DNA of 64,000 bases from Sphingopyxis sp. H053 (GCF_001468225.1 NZ_LNRU01000001.1:372001-436000), one strand, 5' to 3'; shown: positions 1-9,910, counted from the first letter of the stretch. A program made the numbers and translations. The notes: generated from the letters alone by a model not told the origin.

Positions 1-1
1 T

Positions 2-604
2 TGCTGCGACATCGCGCCGATACTGTCCGAAGCGTCCGAACTGATTGCCGCGACCAGCTATGATATTATCGTGCTCGACCTCGGCATGCCCGATGGCGAC
101 GGGCGCGCATGGCTGATGGTCGAGCGTGCGCACGGACTTGCGACGCCGGTGATCATGCTCACCGCGCGGTCGGCGTTGGGGGATCGCATCGACGGCCTCG
201 ATGCGGGCGCCGACGATTATCTGGTCAAGCCATTCGCGATCGAGGAGCTTGCCGCGCGCGTCCGCGCGCTGCTTCGCCGGCCGGGGGCTCGCTCGAGCCC
301 GGTCCTCTCCGTGGGGCCGGTCGATTTCGACACCATCGCGCGCGTGGGTAGGTGCAAGGGCGAACCGCTCCACCTCAGCCAGCGCGAAGCGGCGCTGCTC
401 GAATTGATGATGGTCAAGGCGGGCAGCGTCGTCAGCCGCGAACAGATCGAGGCGTCGCTCTATTCCTTCGACGAGCCGGTAACCCCGAACGCGATCGAAG
501 TGCTGGTCTCGCGGGTGAGGAAAAAGCTCGCGACGCTGGGTGTGCACGATCAACTGGTGACGCTCCGCGGCGTCGGTTATCTGATGCTCGAGCCCGTCGA
601 TTGA
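2..604 (+). CDS. OmpR/PhoB-family response regulator (5' partial)
   Basis: Transcriptional response regulator, phosphorylated by the histidine kinase that follows. The frame is open from base 2, so the gene begins outside the window; the GTG at 71 lies inside the receiver domain and is not the start. The visible part opens in the receiver with the YDIIVLDLGMPDGDG stretch (phospho-acceptor Asp at 77-79), then the conserved Lys in LVKPF, then an OmpR-type winged helix ending in RGVGYLM. The stop overlaps the kinase start by 4 bases (ATGA), so the two are co-translated. QseB/PmrA-like by sequence feel; the signal sensed is not evident. Confidence 0.93.
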   Translation, partial: CCDIAPILSEASELIAATSYDIIVLDLGMPDGDGRAWLMVERAHGLATPVIMLTARSALGDRIDGLDAGADDYLVKPFAIEELAARVRALLRRPGARSSPVLSVGPVDFDTIARVGRCKGEPLHLSQREAALLELMMVKAGSVVSREQIEASLYSFDEPVTPNAIEVLVSRVRKKLATLGVHDQLVTLRGVGYLMLEPVD

Positions 605-1626
605 TGCAGCAGGGGCGCTCGATCATCGACGAACTGCGGACAGGCTTTGCCTGGATGGCGGCCGCGGGCAGTGTCGTGCTCGCTGTCTTTCTGGTCGTCG
701 ATTTCGAACTGGTCCGAAAGGATGTCCGCGAAAGCTACGGGCATATCGGCCTCGTCCATGAGGTGATCGATCATGTCATTTTCCCGATCATCGTCCTGCT
801 TGCCCCGCTGGCGATCGCGACGCGGTGGCTGATCGCCCGCGCGCTCAAGCCGCTCCATGACGCCGCGGAATTCATTCACCAGGCAACGGGCCGCGAACGC
901 GGTTTTCGCGTGACGCTCGCCGATTTCCCGACCGAAGCCATGCCCTTTGCCGAGGCCGTCAATGCCCTGTTGTCGCGGCTGGACGATGCGGCGCGGCGGC
1001 AAGAGGGATTTGCCGCCGATGTCGCGCACGAGCTCAAAACGCCGCTTGCGGTCGCCATGCTGGAACTGGGGCGGTTGAAGACCGCCGATACCGACCGCGT
1101 GAGCGCCGATCTCGCGGGGATGAACCGTCTGGTCGAGCAGTTGCTGGTGCTCGCCCAGCTCGACGCCTATGCGGCGGCGCCGCAGCCCTTCCGGCCGATC
1201 GATCTGGCGGATGCGGCGCTCGATGCGATCAAGCTTTGCGCGGTCGAAGCAGCGCAGAAGGGGGTCGCGCTCGCGTACCGCGACGAGGGCGGGCCACCGG
1301 TGATGGGCCGTATCGAAGCGGTGACCGCGGCGCTGCGCAATCTCGTCGAAAACGCCGTGCGGGTGACCGCCGCGGGCAAAGAGGTGGTTATCGTTCGCGG
1401 CCCGGGACCCAAAATTCGCGTCGTCGATGGCGGACCCGGGATCGAGCCCGCCCGGCTGCTTGCCCTGTCGGACCGTTTTCGGCGCGGCGAACATGCGAGT
1501 TTTGGCGGCGCCGGCCTTGGCCTGTCGATCGTCGCGCGCATTATGGAAGTGCATGGCGGAGCGATGAAAAGCCATCCGGGCGAACCGTCGATCGAGCTGG
1601 ATTTCGACAACATTGTAGCGACTTGA
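604..1626 (+). CDS. Sensor histidine kinase
   Basis: Membrane histidine kinase, 340 aa, partner of the OmpR-type regulator just upstream (4-base overlap). Two hydrophobic segments (about residues 15-35 and 60-80) flank a very short periplasmic loop, so it may sense within the membrane or through few exposed residues. A HAMP-like linker follows, then the H-box VAHELKTPLAVAML with phospho-His142, an N-box (NLVENAVRVT) and glycine boxes (DGGPGIEP, GAGLGLSIV). The ATG at 604 was chosen over the upstream frame because of the ATGA overlap and because the upstream part reads as a shadow of the regulator. Confidence 0.92.
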   Translation: MQQGRSIIDELRTGFAWMAAAGSVVLAVFLVVDFELVRKDVRESYGHIGLVHEVIDHVIFPIIVLLAPLAIATRWLIARALKPLHDAAEFIHQATGRERGFRVTLADFPTEAMPFAEAVNALLSRLDDAARRQEGFAADVAHELKTPLAVAMLELGRLKTADTDRVSADLAGMNRLVEQLLVLAQLDAYAAAPQPFRPIDLADAALDAIKLCAVEAAQKGVALAYRDEGGPPVMGRIEAVTAALRNLVENAVRVTAAGKEVVIVRGPGPKIRVVDGGPGIEPARLLALSDRFRRGEHASFGGAGLGLSIVARIMEVHGGAMKSHPGEPSIELDFDNIVAT

Positions 1627-1774
1627 TACAGATTTCGTGCCCGTCAGCTTTCTGTAAGCAAAATCCGCTACATCTCGAACTGAAGGATTCGGTAGGGCGG
1701 ATCTTTCCGGCGGACTAGCTCAAGACAAAAGAGGGGAGCAGCTATCCGGCGTTCACAGCGGGTCGCAACCGTTG

Positions 1775-2518
1775 ATGAACTTTGGGGGAAATATTTTGTC
1801 CGCTGTATCAAGGGCACTGGTCTGGGAACGGCAGCTACTTTGCCGAAGCGGTCTCGCTTCCATCATCCGGCGCGAATTCATTCATTGTGACGTTGCGACC
1901 GCGGGAGATGCCGAACAGGCTCTCGACTGGCTGGCCGCAACCGGCGCGCATGACATGCTGGTTCTCGATGGCGGGATCGACCTGAAGTCGGTGGTCCCCG
2001 GTGGTATTCGCGGATTGCGTCACCGCTTTCCGCAGCTTTCGCTGGTGGTCGTCGACTGGCGGCGCGATCGTGACGCGGTGCTCCGCGCCATCTCCGACGG
2101 CGCGCATGGTTTTATTCCGAAGGACATGGAGCAGGATGAAATGCTCCAGGCCTTCCGGCAAGTGATGGCCGGGCAGGTCTATGTTCCGCCGATCGTCAGC
2201 GATGTCGACGCGGAAGTACGGGCGACAGGCTCTTCTGGTTCGCACCAGGCCTCGCTATCCAGCCTCACCGAACGGCAGCGCGAAGTGCTGGCGCATATGT
2301 CGATGGGTAAATCGAACAAGGAAATCGCGCGCTCGCTGCGCATTTCCGAAAGCACGGTGAAGGTCCATGTGGCGGCGGCATTCCGCCTGCTCGGTGTGCA
2401 TAATCGCGTTGGAGCGGTGGCCGCGCTGCAAAGCCGCGGAGACGCGTCCGCTTTTATCCGGGACCAGTTCCTCGGCCGCCGCGCGAACGACGATTTCAGC
2501 ACGCGCGCTTTCGGTTAA
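1775..2518 (+). CDS. LuxR/NarL-type regulator with atypical receiver
   Basis: Likely DNA-binding regulator, about 247 aa. The C-terminal half is a clear LuxR helix-turn-helix (LTERQREVLAHMSMGKSNKEI and onward to the VKVHV recognition helix). The N-terminal half has receiver-like length and keeps an Asp in VLDGGID, but the acidic pair normally at the start of a receiver is replaced by a VWERQ stretch, so phosphorylation may be lost or unusual. ATG 1775 is preferred to the TTG directly before it. It stands alone, about 330 bases upstream of the secreted peroxidase gene, which makes it a candidate regulator of that locus; this is only positional. Confidence 0.82.
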   Translation: MNFGGNILSAVSRALVWERQLLCRSGLASIIRREFIHCDVATAGDAEQALDWLAATGAHDMLVLDGGIDLKSVVPGGIRGLRHRFPQLSLVVVDWRRDRDAVLRAISDGAHGFIPKDMEQDEMLQAFRQVMAGQVYVPPIVSDVDAEVRATGSSGSHQASLSSLTERQREVLAHMSMGKSNKEIARSLRISESTVKVHVAAAFRLLGVHNRVGAVAALQSRGDASAFIRDQFLGRRANDDFSTRAFG

Positions 2519-2848
2519 ATTTCATCGATAACAGAATATTTTTATCCCGCTTGTCCCGGGAAAAATATTTGTGTCCGTATATTGTCCAAAAGTACTAAAT
2601 AGTCCTGCCATCAGGATAGTGAAGAAGACTCATAGAGTCCCATATCGGGCTAGTACGTAAAGTCCAATCGACTCCATATCCCGATTTTACTTAACCTGTT
2701 TTTAAGCCGTCGGGTGAGTCGATTCGATTCGCGACGTCGGTCTTGCTGGCGGGGGGCCGCACCAGCTTTCTGTTCAACCTTTCGTCCGCACGATTTTGCG
2801 GATGAGGCCGTGTGCGTCCGTCGCATGCGGCCGGACCGGAGACGCGAC
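2519..2848. promoter_or_regulatory. Intergenic region upstream of the RTX peroxidase, with several dyads
   Basis: This 330-base gap is clearly more AT-rich than its surroundings and has no convincing gene. It holds an inverted repeat with arms AATATTTTT (2535-2543) and AAAAATATT (2561-2569), a plausible terminator for the LuxR gene. Further dyads are TCCTG-N4-CAGGA (2603-2616), GACTC-ATA-GAGTC (2627-2639) and ATCGGG/CCCGAT (2644-2649 and 2680-2685). The last three lie where a promoter for the peroxidase operon is expected. A ribosome binding site GGAGA (2838-2842) sits 6 bases before ATG 2849. Confidence 0.55.
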
Positions 2849-5800
2849 ATGGTACAGCTTACGAAACACGACCTGAACTTCATCCTCGCCCAGATCAAGA
2901 TCGCAGAGGCGCACGCAGCGGGGGGCGATCTCGCCGCGCTGGTCGCCGGCTATAACGGCAATGACGGGTTCGCGCAGGCGCATCTGCTGCCCTATGGCCT
3001 CAGGACCGTCGACGGCAGCTACAACAATCTGCTGCCGGGCCGCGAGAAATGGGGCGCGGCGGATCAGTCCTTCCCGGGCATCTTCACGCCCGAATATATG
3101 AACGACGCCGACGGCGATCGCTACGACTTCAATCCGCTGCCCAATGTGGAGACGTGGTACACCAACAATAATTACGCCAACGCCGGCACCGGCAGCGGGT
3201 CGTCACCCGGCCCGGGCAGCGGCACCGTGATCGACGCCGATCCGCGCATCATCTCCAACCTGATCGTCGACCAGACGCTGAAGAATCCCGCCGCCATTGC
3301 CGCGGCGCTGACGCACGCCGGCCTGTCGGGCCAGCCGCTGATGACCGCGCTGACGCAGATCGTTGCGGCACGCGACGCGCTCGACGCCGCCATCGCGGCG
3401 GCCGAAGCCGCCGAAGGGACGATCGGCGATCTTACGGCCGCCGTCGCGGCTGCCCAGCTCGCGCTGACCGGCGCAGAGGCGGTCGATGCCGCGGCTGCGG
3501 CGCAGGCGGCGACCGACCAGGCCGCCTTCGAAGCCGCCGGCGCCGAAGTCGCCCCGGCGATGGAGACGCGCGACGTGAGCCTCGCCGCCTATGTGGCGCT
3601 CCTTGCCGACACGACGGATAACAGCGAACAGGCCGCCGAGATCGCCGCGGCCTTGGAAGCATATGGCACGGCCGAGGCCGCCTACCAGCTGGCGCAGGAC
3701 AATGCCGAGGCGGCGGAGGCGACCTCAACCGCCTCGGCCGCCGCCGCCGCTGCCGCCGCCGCCGCGCTTGTGGCGGCACAGGCCGCGCTGACCGGCGCCG
3801 AAACCGCGCTGGCAGAGGCGCAGGCGGTCGATGTCGTCGTCGCCGAAGCCAACGCCGCGCTCGACGCGGCGCTCGCCGAACATGGGGTGGAGATGGACGG
3901 CAACACCGTCTTTCTGCCGAACGTTTCGCCTGACGAAGGACTGTCGTCGCCGTTCAACGGCTGGATGACGATCTTTGGACAATTCTTCGATCATGGCCTC
4001 GATCTGGTCGCGAAGGGCGGCAACGGCACGGTTTATGTGCCGTTGTCGCCCGATGATCCGCTCTATGTTCCGGGCGGCCAGAATTATATTCCGCTCACCC
4101 GTGTGACGGTGAATGCCGGCGCCGACGGCGTCCTCGGCACCGCCGACGATGGTCCGGGGCCGAAGAATCTGACCACGCCGTGGGTCGACCAGAACCAGAC
4201 CTATGCCTCTTCCGCGTCGAAGCAGGTCTTCATGCGCGAATATATCGCGGGTCCCGACGGCAAGCCGGTTTCGAGCGGCCTGCTGCTCGAGGGGAGCAAC
4301 GGCGGCCTTGCCACCTGGGCCGATATCAAGGCGCAGGCGCGTGACGTGCTGGGGATCGAGCTTACCGACCTCAATGTGGGCAATATTCCGCTGATCGCCA
4401 CCGATCCCTATGGCAATTTCATCCCCGGCGCGAACGGCTATCCGCAGCTCGTCGAAGGCATGGGCCCCGATGGTCAGTTGGGCACGGCCGATGATATTCT
4501 GCGCGAAGGCAATCCCACCGCGCCCGTCAGCGCGCAAGGCGTCGTGCTGACCGGCCATGCCTTCCTCGACGACATCGCCCATGCTGCCGCGCCGGTCGTG
4601 GTCGGCGGCGTGCTGCAGGCCGACACGGACTCGGCGCTCGGCTATGCCAATGCCGACGGTACGCCGGGGCCGCAGGGCCAGCGCGGCCCCGCGGCGTATG
4701 ACAACGAGCTGCTCGACCGCCACTTCATCGCGGGTGACGGCCGCGCGAACGAGAATATCGCGCTGACCGCGGTGCACCAGGTGTTCCACGCCGAACATAA
4801 CCGCATCGTCGAGCATACGAAGGATGTGACGCTCGCATCGATGGACCGCGCCTTCATCAACGAATGGCTGCTGACCGACCTGACCGATGCGCAGTTCGCG
4901 ACGCTGACGAGCGGCAATCCGACGGCGATTGCGACGCTGTCGGAATCGCTGGTTTGGGACGGCGAGCGCCTGTTCCAGGTCGGCCGCTTCACCAACGAAA
5001 TGGAATATCAGCATCTGGTGTTCGAGGAATTCGGCCGCATGATGCAGCCGGACATCGACGCCTTCGTGTTCGAGCCTTCGGCCGACATCAATCCCAGCAT
5101 CGCCGCCGAATTCGCGCATGTCGTGTATCGTTTCGGCCATTCGATGCTGCGGCAGGACATCGCGGTCATCGAAATGGATGAGAACGGCAATCCGGTGCAG
5201 AACGACATCTCGTTGTTCGACGGCTTCCTGAACCCGGTCATGTACGACTCGCTCGGCACCGCCGAGCAGGCGTCGGGCGCGATCATCCGCGGCATGAGCC
5301 GCCAGACGGGCAGCGAGATCGACGAATTCGTCACCGACGTGCTGCGCAACCAGCTGCTCGGCATTCCGCTCGATCTCGCGACGATCAACCTCGCGCGCGG
5401 CCGCGACGTCGGCATGCCCTCGCTCCAGACCGCGCGCGAGCGCTTCTTCGACGCGACCGGCGACACGTTGCTGAAGCCCTATGAAAGCTGGGCCGATTTC
5501 GCGCTCAACCTCAAGAACCCGGCGTCGATCATCAACTTCATCGCGGCCTATGGCACGCATGACACGTTGATCAACACGCAGGCGAATCCGAAGACGGTCG
5601 AACAGCTTCGCGAAGCGGCGACTTTGCTCGTGCTTGGCGGCGCCGGCGCACCCGCGGACCGGCTCGACTTCCTCAATGCCGAGGGCGCCTATGCCAATGA
5701 CGCGAAGCTCGGCGGGCTCAACGACATCGATTTCTGGATCGGCGGCCTCGCCGAAAAGAAGATGGCGTTCGGCGGGATGCTCGGCTCGACCTTCAGCTTT

Positions 5801-8800
5801 GTGTTCCAGATGACGATGGAAAATCTGCAGGACGCCGACCGCTTCTATTATCTGTCGCGTACGCAGGGGCTCAACCTGCTCAACGAGCTGGAGAATAATA
5901 CGTTCGCCGAACTGGTGATGCGCAACACCGACCTCGGCGACGATCATTCGACCGCACTGCCGGGCAATCTCTTTTCGGCGTTCGAGATGCCGCAGCTGGA
6001 AATGGATATCAGCAAGCAATTGGGCGCCGATCCGGTGTCGGACGATCCGTTCCTCGGCGGCTTTTCCAGCCTCATCGAGCGTATCGACGCCGATGAAGAC
6101 GGCATCGCCGAATATATCCGCATCAACAGCAACGAGCATTTCGTCGTTGGCGGCACCGAGAATGACGACGTCATCGTCTCGGGCGGCGGCGACGATGCCA
6201 TCTGGGGCAAGGGCGGCAACGACCGGATCGAAGCCGGTTACGGCGTCGACAAGGTGTTCGGCGGCGAGGGCGACGACATCATCACCAACGCCGGCACCGA
6301 CATCGGCGAGGCCGACTTTCTCCACGGCAACGAAGGTAACGACGTCATCCATGGCGGTTCGGGCCTGTCGCTGCTGTTCGGCAACCAGGGCAATGACTTC
6401 ATCATCACCGGCCCCGACGGCAAGGAAGCCTTCGGCGGCACCGGCGACGATTTCATTCTCGGCGGTTCGGGCGGCGACTTCCTGCTCGGCAACGAAGGCA
6501 ATGACTGGCTGGAAGGCGGGCAGCGCTTCGATACGCTCGCTGGCGAGAATTCGGAGCTGTTCTTCAACTCCTCGATCATCGGCCACGACGTGATGAACGG
6601 CGGCAGCGGCGACACCGACTATGACGCCGAATCCGGCGACGACATCATGTTCCAGAATAATGAGGGCATCCAGCGCTCGAACGGGCAGGCCGGTTTCGAC
6701 TGGGGTATCCACAAGGGCGATAGCACCGCCGCCAATTCGGACCTCGGCATCCCGATCTTCGCGACGCAGGAAGCGTTTATCCTGCGCGACCGCTTCGACC
6801 TGGTCGAAGGGCTGTCGGGCTGGAATCTCGACGACACGCTGACAGGACGCAGCCGCAGCACCAACGCGCGCGGCGAGCTGCAGAATACCGCGGCGATCCC
6901 GGGCCCGGACTCGCCGCTCGACTCCTACTCGAACGATCTGCTGGCGAAGAACGTCGATCTGATCGATGGGCTCGACGTGCTGGTCGCCCACCTCGGCGCG
7001 GGCATCCCGGTGACCAAGGTGGTCAATGGCCAGACCGTCCCCGTGCTCGACGAGAATGGCGTGCAGGAACGCGTGATCTTCAGCACCGCGCAGGCTGGCG
7101 ACATCCTGCTCGGCGGCGGCGGTAATGACGTGATCAAGGGCCTTGCGGGCAACGACATCATCGATGGCGACCGCTGGCTCAACGTCCGCATCCTCGTCAC
7201 CCCCAAGCCGGGCGACAGCTGGGCGGCGTTCAGCGTCGACAGCATGACCGAAATCGCGCCGCGCATGGTCACCGGCGAGATCAATCCCGCCCAGCTGTCG
7301 ATCGTCCGCGAGATCCTCGACGGCGATGCGGCAAACGCGAGCACCGACATCGCGGTCTACACCGATGTCGTGGAAAATTACACGTTCACGCGCAATGCCG
7401 ACGGCAGCATCACGGTCGATCACACCGGCTTTACCGATCCTGGCGACGGCGAGGATGGGAATGGCGAGGACATTCCCGAAGAGACGCTCCAGAACCGGCC
7501 CCTGTCGGATGGCACCGACCGGCTGTTCAACATCGAGAAGCTGCGCTTCTCCGACGGGAATGGCGGCACGGTAGAATATACGATCAGCCAGTTGATCAAC
7601 GAACCCGCCACCGGCGCACCCGTGATCAGCGACTTGACCCCGACCGAGGGGCAGGCGCTGACCGTCGATACCAGCGGCATCGCCGATGCCAACGGCATCG
7701 CCAGCGGCTTTTCCTATCAATGGCAGGTGTCGGAAGATGGCGGCACGTCCTGGTCCAATCTCCAACTCAACGCCAATGGCGCTTCGTTCACACCGAACGA
7801 GGGAGTCCTGGGTGTCGGCAGCCAGGTCGGGGATATCCTCCGGGTGGCGGTCAGCTTCACCGATGGCGGCGGCAATGCGGAGACCGTCTATTCGGTGGCG
7901 ACCGGCGTCGTGGGTGACGACTGGAACGGCCTGCCGCTCGTAAACAACGTTTTTAATGGTACGGCTGGCGACGACATTGCGGACGGCGCGAATGCGGTCG
8001 CCATCCTGGGCGGCGGCAACGACACGTTGAATGGCAACGGCGGGAATGATGTGCTTAACGGCGCTGGCGGTGCCGACACCCTGAACGGCGGTTCTGGCAA
8101 CGATCGCCTCGATGGCGGCACGAGCACCCCGTTTTTAAGTCCCACCCAGCACAATGATGTCGCGGTGTGGGCTGGCGGCGTGGGCAGCTTTGCCTTGGGG
8201 TCGAGCGGCACCAATCTGGTCGTCACGGACCTGACTGGCGCCGAGGGCACCGATACCCTTAGCACGATCGAAACGCTTCGTTTTGCGGGTGTGTCCTACA
8301 CGGTGGTGGCAGGCACGACCGGCAACAACGCCAATCTGAATGGCGCAAACGGCGCCGCCGGATCGCAGGCGGTGTTCGGCCATGCCGGCAACGACTCGCT
8401 CAACGGCGGTGCGGCCAACGACCTGTTGATCGGTGGACAGGGCGACGACACGATCCGGGGCGATGCCGGGAACGACATCATCTACTGGACGGCGGGCGAC
8501 GGCCGCGACGTCATCAACGGCGACACGGCGGCGGCGAATATTGCCGGGACGACGGACACGGTGAAGATCGTCGGCGACAGCTCGGCCGAAACCTATCGCA
8601 TCTACTCGCGAGCGGCAGCGCTGGCGGCCGGCATCACAGGCCTCAACGCGAACACCGAGATCGTGATTACCCGCAATGGCACCAACAACGCCGCGATCAT
8701 CGCCGAACTCGATAATATCGAGGAGATTGTGATCAACGGCATGGGCGGCGGCGACACCTTTACGCCGATCGGCACCTTTGTGGGCACCAGCCTGCTGACC

Positions 8801-9910
8801 AGCACGATCACCATCGAGGGCAGCGAGGGCGACGACACCGTCGATATCACGGCTCTCCAGTCGGCGCATCGCATCGTGTTCCGCTCGAACGGCGGCAACG
8901 ATGTGATCATCGGCGAAATGCGCGCGCAGGACCGCTTCGAACTCGCCGATGGCAAGACCATCGCCGATTATACGGCGACCGATAACGAGGATGGCAGCAC
9001 GACGTTGGCGACCGAAGGGCATAGCGTGACCTTCTTTGGCACCACCGCCAACGCACAGAATGCCGGGACATCGCATGACGACGACGATGGTGACGACCAT
9101 GAGGACGATCATGGGCACGATGACGACGATCATGACGACGATGACGATGCCGTCGTGGTCCCGCCGTCCGACGACGACACGCTGACCGGCGGGGCTTCCG
9201 ATGATGTTCTGAAGGGTGGATCGCGCGACGACGTCATCCGCGGCCGCGGCGGCGACGACGTCATCGGCGGCGGCTCGGGCGACGATCGTCTCGACGGCGG
9301 TGCCGGCGACGACGATCTGGCCGGTGGGTCGGGGGACGATGTGCTGCTCGGCGATGCCGGCGACGATAGGCTCGCGGGCGGATCGGGTGACGACCGGCTC
9401 GACGGCGGCGACGGCGATGACGTCATGGCTGGCGGCAGCGGCGACGACATATTCGTCTTCGGCGAAGGCGACGACCGGGTCACCGACTTCCAGCTCGGTG
9501 AAGACATCGTCGACCTCAGCGGGCTTGGCATCACGGCGCAGAGCTTCGCCTCGCGCGTCGTCATCAGCCAGTCGGGGAACGACACGCTTGTCCGCATCGA
9601 CGGGAATGAGCTGCGTCTCGACGGTGTCTCCGCCGCCAACATGCAGACCGCCTCGTTCGCATTTGCTTCGGCGGGGCAGAATTCGGCGACAAATGGCACG
9701 CCGCCGGCCGAGAGCGAGGCGACGGCAAACGATCCGTCACCGCAGCCCGTCGATCAGGGCGGAACCGTTACGGTGCCCGATCCCTCGGCACCGAGCCATG
9801 ATCGCTGGAGCGACGGGTTCGACAGTAGCCTGGGACCCTGGTGGCTGAAGTCGCGGTTCGAAGCGAACGGACACCACGAGCAGGCCCATTATGAATGGAG
9901 CCTCCTCTAA
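2849..9910 (+). CDS. Secreted RTX animal-type haem peroxidase (MopA-like)
   Basis: Very large exported haem peroxidase, 2353 aa. Residues about 174-344 are an Ala-rich insert. Haem-site residues align with myeloperoxidase: FFDHGLDL with Asp381 and distal His382; GDGRANEN with Arg632 and Glu635 (R..E as in mammalian RSSE); proximal His764 in YRFGHSM; Asn847 in INLARGRD. The position of the mammalian haem-linked Met is Asn here. Calcium-binding GGxGxDxxx repeats lie near residues 1101-1226, 1421-1441, 1704-1758, 1844-1878 and 2109-2209, with an Ig-like segment at about 1587-1687 and an Asp/His-rich run at 2076-2100. There is no signal peptide; RTX repeats plus the next two genes indicate type I secretion. 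Alphaproteobacterial proteins of this build (MopA of Aurantimonas and Erythrobacter) oxidise Mn(II); that activity is inferred here. ATG 2849 is chosen for its GGAGA ribosome site. Confidence 0.93.
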   Translation: MVQLTKHDLNFILAQIKIAEAHAAGGDLAALVAGYNGNDGFAQAHLLPYGLRTVDGSYNNLLPGREKWGAADQSFPGIFTPEYMNDADGDRYDFNPLPNVETWYTNNNYANAGTGSGSSPGPGSGTVIDADPRIISNLIVDQTLKNPAAIAAALTHAGLSGQPLMTALTQIVAARDALDAAIAAAEAAEGTIGDLTAAVAAAQLALTGAEAVDAAAAAQAATDQAAFEAAGAEVAPAMETRDVSLAAYVALLADTTDNSEQAAEIAAALEAYGTAEAAYQLAQDNAEAAEATSTASAAAAAAAAAALVAAQAALTGAETALAEAQAVDVVVAEANAALDAALAEHGVEMDGNTVFLPNVSPDEGLSSPFNGWMTIFGQFFDHGLDLVAKGGNGTVYVPLSPDDPLYVPGGQNYIPLTRVTVNAGADGVLGTADDGPGPKNLTTPWVDQNQTYASSASKQVFMREYIAGPDGKPVSSGLLLEGSNGGLATWADIKAQARDVLGIELTDLNVGNIPLIATDPYGNFIPGANGYPQLVEGMGPDGQLGTADDILREGNPTAPVSAQGVVLTGHAFLDDIAHAAAPVVVGGVLQADTDSALGYANADGTPGPQGQRGPAAYDNELLDRHFIAGDGRANENIALTAVHQVFHAEHNRIVEHTKDVTLASMDRAFINEWLLTDLTDAQFATLTSGNPTAIATLSESLVWDGERLFQVGRFTNEMEYQHLVFEEFGRMMQPDIDAFVFEPSADINPSIAAEFAHVVYRFGHSMLRQDIAVIEMDENGNPVQNDISLFDGFLNPVMYDSLGTAEQASGAIIRGMSRQTGSEIDEFVTDVLRNQLLGIPLDLATINLARGRDVGMPSLQTARERFFDATGDTLLKPYESWADFALNLKNPASIINFIAAYGTHDTLINTQANPKTVEQLREAATLLVLGGAGAPADRLDFLNAEGAYANDAKLGGLNDIDFWIGGLAEKKMAFGGMLGSTFSFVFQMTMENLQDADRFYYLSRTQGLNLLNELENNTFAELVMRNTDLGDDHSTALPGNLFSAFEMPQLEMDISKQLGADPVSDDPFLGGFSSLIERIDADEDGIAEYIRINSNEHFVVGGTENDDVIVSGGGDDAIWGKGGNDRIEAGYGVDKVFGGEGDDIITNAGTDIGEADFLHGNEGNDVIHGGSGLSLLFGNQGNDFIITGPDGKEAFGGTGDDFILGGSGGDFLLGNEGNDWLEGGQRFDTLAGENSELFFNSSIIGHDVMNGGSGDTDYDAESGDDIMFQNNEGIQRSNGQAGFDWGIHKGDSTAANSDLGIPIFATQEAFILRDRFDLVEGLSGWNLDDTLTGRSRSTNARGELQNTAAIPGPDSPLDSYSNDLLAKNVDLIDGLDVLVAHLGAGIPVTKVVNGQTVPVLDENGVQERVIFSTAQAGDILLGGGGNDVIKGLAGNDIIDGDRWLNVRILVTPKPGDSWAAFSVDSMTEIAPRMVTGEINPAQLSIVREILDGDAANASTDIAVYTDVVENYTFTRNADGSITVDHTGFTDPGDGEDGNGEDIPEETLQNRPLSDGTDRLFNIEKLRFSDGNGGTVEYTISQLINEPATGAPVISDLTPTEGQALTVDTSGIADANGIASGFSYQWQVSEDGGTSWSNLQLNANGASFTPNEGVLGVGSQVGDILRVAVSFTDGGGNAETVYSVATGVVGDDWNGLPLVNNVFNGTAGDDIADGANAVAILGGGNDTLNGNGGNDVLNGAGGADTLNGGSGNDRLDGGTSTPFLSPTQHNDVAVWAGGVGSFALGSSGTNLVVTDLTGAEGTDTLSTIETLRFAGVSYTVVAGTTGNNANLNGANGAAGSQAVFGHAGNDSLNGGAANDLLIGGQGDDTIRGDAGNDIIYWTAGDGRDVINGDTAAANIAGTTDTVKIVGDSSAETYRIYSRAAALAAGITGLNANTEIVITRNGTNNAAIIAELDNIEEIVINGMGGGDTFTPIGTFVGTSLLTSTITIEGSEGDDTVDITALQSAHRIVFRSNGGNDVIIGEMRAQDRFELADGKTIADYTATDNEDGSTTLATEGHSVTFFGTTANAQNAGTSHDDDDGDDHEDDHGHDDDDHDDDDDAVVVPPSDDDTLTGGASDDVLKGGSRDDVIRGRGGDDVIGGGSGDDRLDGGAGDDDLAGGSGDDVLLGDAGDDRLAGGSGDDRLDGGDGDDVMAGGSGDDIFVFGEGDDRVTDFQLGEDIVDLSGLGITAQSFASRVVISQSGNDTLVRIDGNELRLDGVSAANMQTASFAFASAGQNSATNGTPPAESEATANDPSPQPVDQGGTVTVPDPSAPSHDRWSDGFDSSLGPWWLKSRFEANGHHEQAHYEWSLL
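3370..3880 (+). repeat. Alanine-rich insert with internal duplication in the peroxidase
   Basis: Codes for about 170 residues, more than half Ala with Glu, Gln and Asp, placed just before the distal-His segment. The unit AAQ(L/A)ALTGAE(A/T) occurs twice, near 3449 and 3776, which suggests duplication. The composition predicts a helical or coiled-coil arm. Mammalian peroxidases have no such insert between the N terminus and the distal His. Confidence 0.7.
9175..9475 (+). repeat. C-terminal RTX nonapeptide repeat block
   Basis: About ten consecutive nine-residue units of the GGSGDDxLx type, the densest of five RTX clusters in this protein. In RTX exoproteins such blocks bind Ca2+ after export and drive folding outside the cell. 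They sit before the C-terminal segment that normally carries the type I secretion signal. Confidence 0.9.

Noticed and set aside
3725..7765. A 1346-codon open frame antisense to the peroxidase gene
   Set aside because: It arises from the high GC content and the Ala/Gly/Asp-rich codons of the sense gene. Its product is low-complexity and has no recognisable domain, while the sense strand has a complete haem site and RTX repeats.
6150..9475. Tandem DNA repeats resembling a CRISPR array
   Set aside because: The repeats are in-frame GGxGxDxxx codons of the RTX protein, with no constant spacer length and no cas genes anywhere in the window.
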